Of a DNA stretch of 64,000 bases, positions 13,601 to 25,200 are shown piece by piece. Location: NCBI GenBank assembly GCA_015350385.1, contig WNKI01000004.1:1009820-1073819 (forward strand), read 5' to 3'. Source of the DNA: Aculops lycopersici (taxonomy: Eukaryota > Arthropoda > Arachnida > Trombidiformes > Eriophyidae). The position numbers were made by a program, and so were the translations under genes. Each line of letters starts with the position of its first letter. Within the stretch, counting starts at the first letter, position 1. Under the pieces are notes generated by a model. The model saw only the letters and a program-made list of their open reading frames with translations. It did not search any database and was not told the DNA's origin.

Positions 13601-16600
13601 TCAGGATGAAGCTGACAGAAGACAGACGGCGGCCGACGGACGACGGACGTCGGAAAAGCGTCAACAAAGTAGCAAGACTGACAGGCGAGTCGGCGCCCGA
13701 GATCTTGTTGCCCTTTTATTTCCATGATACGAGTGAGGAGTCGTCAGGTGGTTAACAGGTGAGAGAGCTCACCTGTCCAGGCATACACAAGCGGTAGTGG
13801 CGGTGGCGGCGGCGGCGGCGTCGGCGGCGAATTAATGCTAATTTGCCGCGCGGCGTGTGACAGACGAAAAGGGCGAGAGAGACAGGCTCTTGTGAAGGCC
13901 TGGAAATTTGGAGGGGAAACTTGACACATTTCAAAAGGCATCTCAATTGGGAGCAATGAGAGGTGAGCAGATAAACTGACAGCGACGACGCTTGTACTTT
14001 GCGCGACAAGAAAGGCACCAAAACAAGAAGAGACCATGGAACATTGCGTGTCGGCGTCACATTGGTAGTTGCCGGTGGCTAAGGAAGCGGCGTCAGCTCA
14101 CCTGTTGCTTTGCCATTAGCGAATGAGAGCTAGAGTCATGTTCGCATTTAGCGAGAGGGCTAACACTTGCTGCTCGAGAGAGAGATAGAGATAGATGGAT
14201 AGAAACGAGCAGCAACAAGTGGCCAGCACCCCAAGCAACCACTGCTCAACTTAAAGATTGATGACGACAGGAAACTCGCGACCCTCTTCTTTTGCACTCC
14301 ATTTCTACATGTTGGTCTCGTATGACTCCAGCTAAATGTCTTAGAATCTCGGTGTTACCGCTAAACTCTCAGGTTAGAGCAGGCAAAGCTAATCGGACTT
14401 GATGAATGGAATGACAACAAAAGTTTGCATAGAATCTAACCAAAAACATCACTCCAGTTGCCGTTTTCTGTGGTAGCGGAAGACGTAAATTAATGCGAAT
14501 ACCGAGGAGCAAAGACAACATGAGGAAAAATAATCTTTACGTTTGCTCTTGTCGTCAGAACCATTGAGCTCTAAGAGGTTCTCTCTGTTTGGCGCTTATT
14601 TTTGCTTCACTGAAAAACAATTGTTTTTTGCCGATGTGAGAGGAGCAACAGGTGTTGTAAGGCACCGCCGTCGAGTCACAGAGCCACATGCTGCATCCGG
14701 TGGACTCTGCGGAGGAACGCTGCATCGTCGTCGTCGTCGTCGTCGACGTTGTGTGGTTCCCTCGAGCCACGACTTTTCGTGTTCAATTCTAATCAACTTG
14801 TCGTCGTCGTAGTGTGGCAGTCGATCGACATTTTGGGCTTCCCATTCGCGAAGCGATGGGAATTTTCTCACTTGCCAACCAAGTTGCCGCAAGTTCCTCT
14901 GAGAACAGAGACACCGACCGGCCAGCTGAATGGAATAAAAAAGAGGCAAGCCAAATGAGAGGCCACACGGTGCGTTCGTTGTTGTTTGCCCGACTGTTTG
15001 CCTCTGTGTTAGTGTGGCGGAAGAGAAACATCAACTTGACGACTTGTTGCTCTTCGACATTTCGGTGACGGTCGGTGGTTGTGCTAGACGGAGCAAATTG
15101 ATTTTTCGCGCAACCTTGGTCGTTCGAGAAGATGACGACGACGACAACTAGCCGACGAGACTTCTCCGACGAGGAGATTGACATTGAAGTTTGAGTTACG
15201 TTACAGTGGCAGTTGTTGTCGCCTCGCATCGTCGTTGTCCTTTTCGTCGCCAACGCCGGCGTCGTGACGCAACAACGCTAGCCTTGCGTGCCAAACTCGA
15301 TTTCGAAAGCGAGCAAAGTGGACAGCGCGAGATGCTCAGTTCCTGTTGGTCTCTTCACCGGAGAGGGGCAGCGATGATTCGATGTTAGCGAAGACTTACT
15401 GCCGAGTGATCCTAATCGTCGTTTTGCTCACCGACTACTCGACGACACCGAAGACAAATGGACATAAATCTTCGTGCTCAACTTGACGATTGCAACGAAC
15501 GCTGACGGCCACAGGTAAAGTGGCCAAAAAAAGTGGCCACTTTGCTCGCGCACTTGGCGAGCAATGTTGTCATCGTGTCGTCCGCTCAGCGGCCGCGGCG
15601 CAACAGGTGAGTTCCGCCACAGACAAAAAGTGAAGCGACCGGATGGCCGGAAACATGAAACTCCCAAGGAGTTTAATGTTCTCCTCGTTGCTACTATTGC
15701 AGACCACTTGGTCAGATGGTCAGCCGTTGACTTGATGCTCCAGATTCGCGCATTTTGCTAGCAACTTCAAGTTTGAAAAGTTTAAAAGACTCAGTCTGAG
15801 ACAAGCAACAGGACGACGACGACGAAAGGCCAACTCGGTTAGCAGTGTTGGTGTTATCGTTGGCCAGACAGCGAGTGTCCGTCGCCCAAAGCTCCGTTGT
15901 GCTGCTTTGGATGTGGCCGCCTCAATGGCTTACAATGGCAACAGCATCCAAAGAGGAAACACCAAATGGAATAGAGACAACGACGAGCACAATGGACCAG
16001 CAAACTGTTGCAATTCCTCAGTGTCTCTATCTTTCTCTTTGTCGGTTGCTACTATCTCGCCGACTGGCGCACGGAACAAACAAATTGCCGGCAATGGACT
16101 GCGGGCGCAACTACCTGCTGCTGTCTCAGTTGGCTCGGCTATTTGTTTGCTCTCGTCGGCGGACGTCCACATTTTTACCCTGCGACGACAGCCACCACCA
16201 TCGCCACGACAACTTGAACCTTGAAAATGACCAACCGACCGACTGGCTATTGTGACGAGCAGACGATGCAGCGCAGGCGGTGGTTGAAAACATGACCGTT
16301 ATGTAACATCGTCGTCGTCGTCGCCGTCGTCGTCGTCGCTCAAAGGTAATCATTCAATTCTATTACTCCGGGTCTGGGCTGAGTGGCTGAAATGTCGGCC
16401 ACTTGTTGGCGCTCGCGTGAGGTTACCGTTGCAATCGGCTCGGACGACTGAGCAGATCCTCGATCATCGGCCAGCATTCAGCTGGCAACAGGTAGTTGTT
16501 GGTCTACCTAAAGCAAGCAAGAGGTTTGACTAGCTTGGTGGTGTAAACAAATATGTAGTCTGTACACAACAATGGCAAACTAGTTGCCGTGTTGCTTGTT

Positions 16601-17890
16601 TATCCCGAATCTTTTCTGAGAATAAAGTAGAATAAGAATAAAATGAAATGAAATGACCGAAAAGAAAATTTCGGCTCGGCCGCGAAGCAAATGGTGAAAC
16701 TCTCACCTGTTAATATCATTTAACTTTGAGAAATCTTATCATCATTATCGCTGCTGCTGCAATCATCCTCGCCAACCAAACAGGTGAGTGCATCTGTTTG
16801 TTGCTCTCCAATTAACTGGCTGTAAGGTCAACTCAGTCAGCCCGGCCACTGAGCTCGGTGGCAGGTAATTGTGCAATCGATCGTTTCCTAGCTCATCAAC
16901 TCAGTGGTCTCTTGTCCATAAGCAAATAGTAGTGGTAGTAGTAGTAGATTTCTCCTATCTCTACTTCTTCATTTGGCCTCACTAAACCTCAGTGAAAGTT
17001 CGTGGCCAGCTTTCCTCGCTTTCCGCTCGGAAAAATCTCATCTAAAATCAGGGAGTTCTCTTTTAACCAGTATTTTATTCGGCGGCTCAACAGAAGCGAG
17101 TGAAGTTTATTTATTTTTACCTGGGATTTAGCTATTTATTTATATCAAGACTACAGGTGGCCGACTATACTAAAGCCAGCCAACGGATCAATTGGCTTTA
17201 GTTGCTTAGTGGATGGATGGATGCGCTACCAGCACATTGGAGGCAAATCCTCCGAATCGACGAAATGCGAGTAAGAATCGAATCCAATTGGTCAGATTCT
17301 CTCAATCCATCGGCTCAAATAGAGAATGGCCAGAAGTACAAGAGTCTCGTTGGCAAATGAGCGGTTGCGTTTTAGTGGAAAAATTGAACCAATTCATTGG
17401 CTAGCAACAAGCGAGCATTGAGCTGCTTGCTCGATGGCTCTCTAGCTTGCCAACAGATAAGACTCAAAGGCTTTGGCCTCAACAAGGGCACACAGCAGTG
17501 ATGATGGCTAACAAGCGGCTGGCCTTCCACTTGTTGCCGCTGCTTCTGCTGGAATCTCTCGATATCCTCCAACTAGATCTTCTGGCCGCTTGATTCATGC
17601 AAAGATAAGTTTTCCTCTCGCCCAAACTAAACCACTTGTACTTGGCCAGATCACCTGTTGAGGTTGCCGTTGTAACGACGTGAATCGCGCGGCGCTAGCA
17701 GATCGATTCCATCTCGGCGAATCGGCTGGCTTTCGGCGTAACGGCGAAAAGTCTAGTTAGCGGCGGTGGTGGCGGCGACTGCGGCATCAGTTGTAAAGAG
17801 ACAGATAAACTCATTGAGCAAGAGTCGGTTGCTTGGTTCGATCGCTGAGAGATGACCAACTGATCAGATGATCAACTCTGGCCAGCTCGC

Positions 17891-17910
17891 CAGCTAGCTA
17901 GCTAGCTAGT
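17891..17910. repeat. (GCTA)n self-complementary tetranucleotide run
   Basis: AGCT/GCTA repeat, self-complementary so it can fold or cruciform. Similar runs lie at about 975-993 and 60321-60338, so this is a recurring short repeat in the non-coding parts of the window. Confidence 0.85.
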
Positions 17911-18160
17911 TTGCCAAAGTTTTATTCTCCTTCTCTCCATTTCTTTCTCTCTAACTGCCAGTTCCGTTACAACAACCCACTTGTTGCGCTAGCTAGCAAA
18001 CTTACCGCCGCCTCCATCTCAAATCTTCATCCTGCGGAGAGTTGGACGAAATTTGACGATCAAATTGTGCGAATGCCAAAGTATCGAAGCGGGAAAAATT
18101 GGACGATCGATTTCGCTCACAACTCGACTTGCTTCCAACTCTCTCCTGGAGTTTTGGTAT

Positions 18161-18208
18161 GGCAATTACAGTAAGCATCAGCAAAGCTTACTGTAATTTC
18201 CAATTGCC
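18161..18208. other. Short perfect-stem hairpin
   Basis: A 13-nt arm at 18164-18176 is perfectly complementary to 18186-18198, with a 9-nt loop at 18177-18185. The flanks GGCAATT (18161-18167) and AATTGCC (18202-18208) add an alternative outer pairing. It is AT-rich and not followed by a T tract. I do not recognise a known miRNA seed, and the stem is shorter than a usual miRNA precursor. Confidence 0.6.
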
Positions 18209-19710
18209 CTCAGCTTTTACTCTATTTGCATCACATTTCTATCAATCCCCCTGAAATTTAAACAGACAAAACGATATGATACGAGTGAGCAACGACTGAC
18301 AGGGTAATTTCTACGTCAGCGATACATTCTCAGATTTATACTCTCCTCGTTGATAGACTGCGCGACAGGTAAGCGAAACATGGAAACAAAGAGGCACTCT
18401 CTCATCGTAATTATCATTGCAACAACTCGACTTACCTGTTCCTTCGTTACTTTCTTGCTGAGGCCTTGGTTTTGTTCGAGATGTTCCTCTGAAAACAAAG
18501 GCACAAAATTTGTCGCTTGATTTTTGAGCTTTCTGTTTGCGAGTAACTAGATGGAGGAGACACAGATTACGCTTTGGTTTGAAAGTGACAGGATATAACG
18601 CTAATTAAGGAGAGTTTCACCTGTGCTAGCGTGAGAACGGATGTCGTGGTTCCGAGCGCCGACGTTCACTTCTTGCTTGCTAGCTTGCTTGTCCACCTGC
18701 CTCTCGTTCACTTGCCACTTGTAATCGTTGGTTACATTTGCTTGCTCTTGCAGTTTCGATTTTAGTATTCACGGTGATTCTCAAAACTAAACTCTCATTA
18801 TCGGAGAAAGTGCATCTAACCTCTTGTTTGGTGTGTCGACGTTTGTTGCTTCGCGAATGGTTCGTGAATGGCGAAATGATGACGAGAGGAAATTAAGTAA
18901 ACAGTGATACTTTTTTCTCCCGATCAACTCAAGGGCGTGTTTACTTGTGCAAAAGTTGAAAAGGCAATCAGTTTCTCTTTGCAGGTAAGCTACGCGATGC
19001 GCTCGCGACGAGCTCTCGGCTTGAACTGACCAGCGCCGGCGAGTTGCTACGAGTCGCATGTTACTAGGACAACCCAAGAGTTTGTGGTTTGAAAAAGTAC
19101 AATGGCAAAGTTCTTCGAGGGGAAGGAAGCGGATTGGGAGTTGCGCAACTGAGGTGACGGCTTCTGCTGCTGTGCGCATGTCCATCCCATGGTCCATGCT
19201 TACCTGGTTGCCTTGAGCTGGACATGTGTTGGGAAAAGATTTGCTTGAAGCGACATCTGTTGCGCGGCCTCCAAACCCCCCTGCCCTTGAATTTTTGCAA
19301 TCTTATAAAGTGAGCAAACGAGCGAGCGGTTGCCATGGTACCACACGAGTTTTGATATCAAATTACCAGGTGAGATTGTCGCCATCTTTGGCGGAAATGA
19401 TATCACTTGGAAAATGGAAACCCAAGCACAAGAATTTTGCTGAACTGCTCCATGAGATTTGCATCATCATCACAGCAACAAGTTGTTGTTTTTATTTAGA
19501 CCAAGACTGATTGTCTTGACGAAAAACTAATCGCTGAAAAATTGCCTAGCTTTTTTGCTGATTGTTCAGCAAAGTCGATCGAATGGTTCTTTTTCCTGAA
19601 AAATCACAATATACTAAACACTATGCTTACTTTCATTGCTCTCCTCCCTTCAACAGTTACGACAAACCTTGAGTTTTGTGTACCTGGCTTAGAGTGTAGG
19701 AGATGATGGC

Positions 19711-19718
19711 TATATAAA
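19711..19718 (+). promoter_or_regulatory. TATA box of the multi-TIL protein gene
   Basis: TATATAAA lies 90 bases upstream of the ATG at 19801. Transcription would start about 30 bases further on, near 19741-19750, giving a 5' UTR of about 50-60 bases, which fits the signal-peptide start chosen for the gene. Confidence 0.65.
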
Positions 19719-19800
19719 GCTGAAGATTGGAACGATTGAAATCAAATTGGAATCCATCTTCAATTGAGTAAACAAGCAACTAAGCCAGCAAATCTTCAAG

Positions 19801-21784
19801 ATGTTGATGTTCAAGTTATTCCTCACTTTAAGTATGTACCTGAAACTACTTAATTATACCTTAGAAATCCCAACTTGTAATTGATTAACCCCAAGAGTTC
19901 ATTATCAATCCAATCTCTAAAATCCCAACAGGTGTTCTGGCCTCCGTGGCCGTCGCTTGTCTAGTGACTTCAAGACGTCCCACAAATTTGCCTCAGATTA
20001 CAACCGGAAGTTTGGCAACCAAACCGCCAAGGCGCAATATCAACAATGGTCACGGATGTCGCGTCAATGAGACAGCCAAAATTGGTCCAGGTGATTTTTG
20101 TGAGCAACATTGCGAGGTTGGATTTGTGTATTCAGATTGTACTAGATTATTTTATCACCAGATTGAGTGCTTCTGTCTCGAGGGCTTAGTGAGAGACAGG
20201 CTCTCTGGTTTGTGTATGGAACCTCAAGATACTGAATGCAAAAATAGCGAAAGGAGCCCACCAATGAAGAGACAAATTATCAAGACAACACTAGACCAAA
20301 CTAATCAATCGGCAATCAAGCTTTGTCCAGTTAACGAAACTTTGATAGCGGGACCAGGTTATTACTGGGAATTGCAATGTGATTTTGAATCGGGCAAATT
20401 GCAGAAGGATAGCTTTTGGTTGTCCAAACATAAACAGGAATGCTTCTGCTTGGACGGTTATGTGAGAGACTCGGATGATTCAGGTGGATGTGTTAGATTG
20501 ATCGAATCTCGTTGCATCACTCAAGTAGTAAAACAATCGCGCGCCAATCAGGCGAGAGCACTAGAATGTCCCAAAAATGAGGTGCCTGTTGAGGGATACT
20601 TTTGTGAGTTAACCTGCAATGCTTGGTTTGAGGAGCAATGTTATTCTAACACGCCAGAGGGAGCATGTAAATGTGCCAAGGGTTATGCAAGATTCAACGG
20701 AGAATGTTTGTCTACCGAGGAGACAGCTTGTGGCATTTCTTCAAGCATGAAGGAGAAGCGATCTATTATCAAAAGGAGAAAGGCGTTTGCCATCAATCAA
20801 CCTACAGGTAAACAATTATTAACATTGATAACTTCAACTACCCTCCAGGAACCATCATGCTGTGCGATAAATGAAACAGTGAAAAAGGGACCAGGTCAGT
20901 TTGCGGAGTATCGATGCTATTCCAATGGAGTCTTTATTAATTATGAGAGGGACTTGGAAGACGGTGAGGAAGGATGTTTTTGTTTGGACGGCTATGCAAG
21001 GACCAGTTTTGAAGATGGAAACAAGTGTGTGCAAATCAGTGACACTAATTGTTTTGATTCGAAGCCTAGAACTAGCAAGAGAATCGGCCTCAAGTTTGCG
21101 AGTTCCGTTGCGAGAAAAAGGGCAGCCAACCGGAAGTTAGCTGATGCTAAATCAGACAGTGACCTGTGCTCCAAGAAACCGAATACAATGATAATCTGGG
21201 GTCCAGGTGAAGTGTGCGACCCAAACTGCTTGGCTGGTGGAATTTTGGCGGATAAGTGCGTTAATTTTGGTCAAGGACGCTTCTATTGCCCCTGCAAGGA
21301 GGGATACATTTACGACGAGCTCGCAGACAAGTGCCTTCGACCGGAGGACACAAAGTGCTTCGACGAAGGCAATGAAAACGATGGAGGCGATGATGGCAAT
21401 GATGGTAATGAGGATGACGACAATGAAGACGACGATGACGGAAGTAGTAATGACGACGACGACGAAGACGACGACGACGATAGTGAGGACGACGATGAAG
21501 GATATGATGAGCCGTATAAAGGAACTCTCGGAAAGTCCAAGGATTCGAAGCAGAAATTGTTTACCGATCTATCCAAACACAATTCGAGCATATCCATTTG
21601 CTGGTTTTGGCGCAATGAAATCAGAGTCTATGGACCAAAAACAATAACTGAATTCACATGCCAAAATGGAACCTCAATCATTGAGGTGCCAAGGAATGGA
21701 AGCGCTTGCACCTGCAAGAATGGATTCTTACGCGACAGCCTCGGTGGTAACAAATGCGTCAGGCAGGAGAATTGTCTGATTTGA
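19801..21784 (+). CDS. Secreted multi-TIL cysteine-rich protein (two exons)
   Basis: Predicted join is 19801-19831 plus 19932-21784. The 31-base first exon ends at a GTATGT donor (19832), and the 100-base intron ends in CAACAG (19931). Splicing gives a classical signal peptide (MLMFKLFLTLSVLASVAVA) and about 627 residues. The long exon alone has no ATG near its 5' end, which supports the intron. The mature protein has six repeated cysteine modules of the form C-x-NE...GPG...C...CxCxxGYxRD...C, typical of trypsin-inhibitor-like (TIL) domains, although several modules have fewer cysteines than the canonical ten. Between modules five and six is a run of roughly 60 residues that is almost entirely Asp, Glu, Asn and Gly, probably an acidic or calcium-binding linker. 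Related proteins are secreted protease inhibitors or mucin-like matrix proteins; the actual target is unknown. Several dibasic sites separate modules. Confidence 0.85.
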
Positions 21785-21928
21785 GACGAGTTAAAGTGCA
21801 ATCATGTATCAGTAGGCATAAAAAGATCCTTGTCAACTTGCACTAACCTAATACATTGATTGATTGGAGACGGTGAAAATGGTCAATTGACAGCAAGAAC
21901 AAAAATTGACTAAAAAGGAGAATTATTC

Positions 21929-21934
21929 AATAAA
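21929..21934 (+). terminator. Poly(A) signal AATAAA
   Basis: Canonical hexamer about 145 bases after the stop of the multi-TIL gene. Confidence 0.7.
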
Positions 21935-21939
21935 ATTCT

Positions 21940-22264
21940 ATAAATAATCTGCTGCCACTTCAGTGATTGCAACCAGAGAAACCATATTCATCCTTAAAAT
22001 TTTGACCCACCTGTTGGCCCTCAGAGTCAATGCCAACGCTGGTGGGCGTCGCTAGCAAGGTGTGCAACTACGCGGTGGTCGAGTTAATCAGGTCGCCAAT
22101 CAGTGAGTGAGTGAGTGAGTGAGAGGGTAAGCTATCAGATACCCGTTGCCATCAACAATGTTGATTGCTATTGTGGATACGACACACTTGATATTCTTAT
22201 ATTTTCATTACTACCAATCAAAACATTCCTTTGGACACGTATTGCAATAAGGATAACTTTTAAG
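21940..22264. other. Intergenic spacer with (GTGA)n repeat
   Basis: Holds a CCACCTGTTG motif at 22007-22016 and a tandem GTGA run at about 22102-22123. The frame upstream of 22265 is open but lacks an ATG near its start, so I treat it as 5' leader. Confidence 0.5.
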
Positions 22265-25200
22265 ATGCTTCCCAGAACTCTACTTAGATGTGTTCCGGTT
22301 TTTTTGCTCTTCTCAATCAGCTGCGCTTTAGGCTTAAGATTATTGAAGGATCAGAACCATTCGTCAGCTCAGCTTTTATTAAGAGTCTCTAATAGCGACG
22401 ATGAACAAGCGGACAACAAGCAATTCAAGGACTACCATGTGGAGGAGTTCATAGATAGATCTAGAAATCGCTCGTCCATTGTACTAAGTAGCGATGGACA
22501 ATCGGCCATTTATTTCAACGAGTATTTGTATACCGGAAACACGCAAGGAGTTATGCAAATAGCAGAGCGCCGATTGATGGTCTACGAGATGGGCTTGGCC
22601 AAGTGCAAGTCGAGCACCTTAGGTGGCTGGCCACTGTACCCCTTGCGCCGGTTGCTTGTCCATATGCTACCGGATATCTTAAATGTACCTCCAATGATTG
22701 ACCTAGCACTAGGTCCCTCAAGTTTACTGATAGCTGTCGAGGAAAATTTAGAATCATTTCAATTTAAAGCTCGGCAATACAGTCCAACTTCTCTGAATTA
22801 CCTGGACATGTTTGTCAGAACAGTGGACGAGAACCCATCGTTTCCATCCGACGAGTTTGGTGACTTCTATGTCAAGATTATGATTCATCGCGTTGATCGC
22901 AGGCCTCCTGCAAAAGATGCACCATTAAGTCAGATTTTATCATCCGATCCAACCTCAACAAAATCCATCGAAATTGCCTCAATTACAGTGTGCAAATTGG
23001 ACAGTCGAAATTGGGCCAATTTGGACGAAACGCAACAACCGGATGAAACTTATGATTGCGATGCAAAGGAAACTCTAGTGCATATTGATTTTATATTCAA
23101 CTCGCAACTTGAAGCTCGCTCACTTATTGGCTCAAGTTTGGACTCACCACGTGGCCCCTTCTACAAAGACCCCTTTCTGCCACCTGTTGGAATTGGGTGT
23201 TTCGACAACGACCTGAGATTTAGTAGTTTGAAGCAATTTAGTGCACCAAGTCAGCAGTTAAGTGCCGAGTATTTTATAACAAACGGAACGCGAGGATCCG
23301 GTTACGTTGCATACGATGGGCACAATGCTTTGGTTCGACTGGATCGCTTTGGGCGAAAGAATATCTTTGATTTGAACCAGGAATTGACCTATCATGTTTC
23401 AGAATTCTATCCAAGTTCCAATGTTAGCGAGCTCATTTCAGATAGGTCGAGAAATTGCATTGCATTGGCCAGTTCTTATGAGACATTTGTGTCTGACGAG
23501 ACGGCAATGCAAAGATTGATTGGAATTGGCGTGAATGGCGAGTCGCCAGCTCATTATTTGGGCTCCAAAATGGTGGACCACACGAGCTATGATGTCTACG
23601 AGTTGGAGTTGAAGTTCAATCAACCGACTCCAGGTCAATACAATCTACCTGTTCTCCTGGAACCCATTGGTTATGCCCTGCCTACAAAGGATCTCGGAAC
23701 AAGTATTCGCTTTTTCGTTACCTATTACGTCAGGGATATGAAGCACAAGTTATTTGATGACGAGAAGGAGAACCAAGAAAACACTATTAAAGAGCCAAAA
23801 TTTATTGAGCTATGGAGGTTCGAGGTGGCGCCAAAGAGACGGTTCCTGATCAACAGGTTGACATTCACCCAATTTAGCTGGGAATTGGATGTGATTCCAT
23901 ATGAGAATCCAAACGAGGATTTGAGTCAATTGTTTCACCTGGACAAATGTGTTCAGGAGCGAAGCCAGCAAATGCAATTGAGATTTAAAATTGTCCCAAA
24001 TTCCGACACACGGGGCAAAACTCCACTGACTGCCCTAGCGGCAAATTCCAATGCAATCAAGGCAAAAGTTGGCCAAGAACTAAGCGAGTTACTTGAAATT
24101 CCCCGTTTATCCATCTCGCATCTGGAACTGGAGCCAAGGAAATCGGGCGACTTGCTGGTTCAAGCGCGAATTAGTGACCTGATTGAAGGTGTAGAGGACA
24201 CAAATCTTTTGGGCTCAATGAACTTGTGGGACGTATTTAAAGTAAACAAGAGGATACTCAAAATGTTGGGCAACCGCCATACTTTTCTAGAGTGTCAACT
24301 GGACTCGTTGCAATATTCAAAAACTAATTGGATGCTTCATTGTAGATCGGTGGCTGCTTGTTTGCTCCTGGAAAGGGATGGCGAGGTGAAGAAATTGTTT
24401 ACAGATGGAAATAACGGTGATGGTGGTGGAAGTGATCCTTCTGATTCTGATTCTGATTCGGATTCGGATTCGAATTCGAATTCAGGTAAGGATTCTACGA
24501 AGAAACAGGTGGTTGAATGTTTGGCGTACGAGATCAACTGGGCTTCGAAACCAGAGGGTAAACATGAGGCAAGTAGCGAATTTGAGGCCAAGGAATCGGC
24601 AGTTAGCCGGTTGACTGAGAACCTATACAAAATGATGTTCTTCAAGATGGACTTCCACTATCAATATTTCGACGAGTCGACTGGTGGTTGGTCAGATTTC
24701 CATTTCGATGGCTTCGGCCGATCGGCCGAAGTGAAACCCCTGAATTCAGACGGAATTTTGGGATCCCTGGATTCAAAGTCGGCGTTGATTGGTCTCAGGT
24801 ATATGACAAACAGCGAGGCGCCAGATACTCACAATATGAACGAGCGAATTCAACTCACCAAGACGATAGATCCATTTCGTCACTGCCAATTGGCCTGCCA
24901 AATGGACGACTACTGTGCCTCCTTTTCGTATTGCAAAAAGTTAAACAACGAGCAGGAAGAGAATGATTGTGTTTTGTCCACTGTTAGGCTTTCAGGTAAA
25001 AGAATGCAAAGATTGGCAACGAAAATCAACAAGTCGCCAAAAGACAAGGAATTCGAATTTAAGATTACCTCAATGTTAATGTCACAGGTTATCAGGTTCA
25101 AGCGCAACGACAGGTGCTCGTTGCATAGAAAGGATATGGTTGCCAGCTTTAAGGCAACGCCAATGATCAAGTCCATGATAGATAATGGTATTGATCCATT

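Larger units (their letters stand above)
1..19700. other. Long non-coding region (gene desert) with dense CAACARGTK motifs
   Basis: No open frame in this stretch looks like a real protein: the short frames are biased by simple repeats, overlap on both strands and show no recognisable domain. It holds microsatellites (CTG, GAG, GTT, GGAT, TC and GCTA types), an AT-rich patch near 12003-12034, and about 25 copies of CAACARGTK or its complement. Examples are at 150-159, 731-740, 905-914, 2340-2349, 4327-4336, 5944-5953, 8316-8325, 11087-11096, 13072-13081, 14213-14222, 17527-17536 and 17977-17986. In a neighbourhood where genes otherwise sit a few hundred bases apart, a 19-kb gap suggests a regulatory domain or a large intron of a gene off the left edge. 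That interpretation is inference. Confidence 0.6.

Noticed and set aside
20808..20848. Possible 41-base intron (GTAAAC...CTCCAG) in the multi-TIL gene
   Set aside because: Its length is not a multiple of three and the sequence reads through in frame, so removing it would break the downstream modules.
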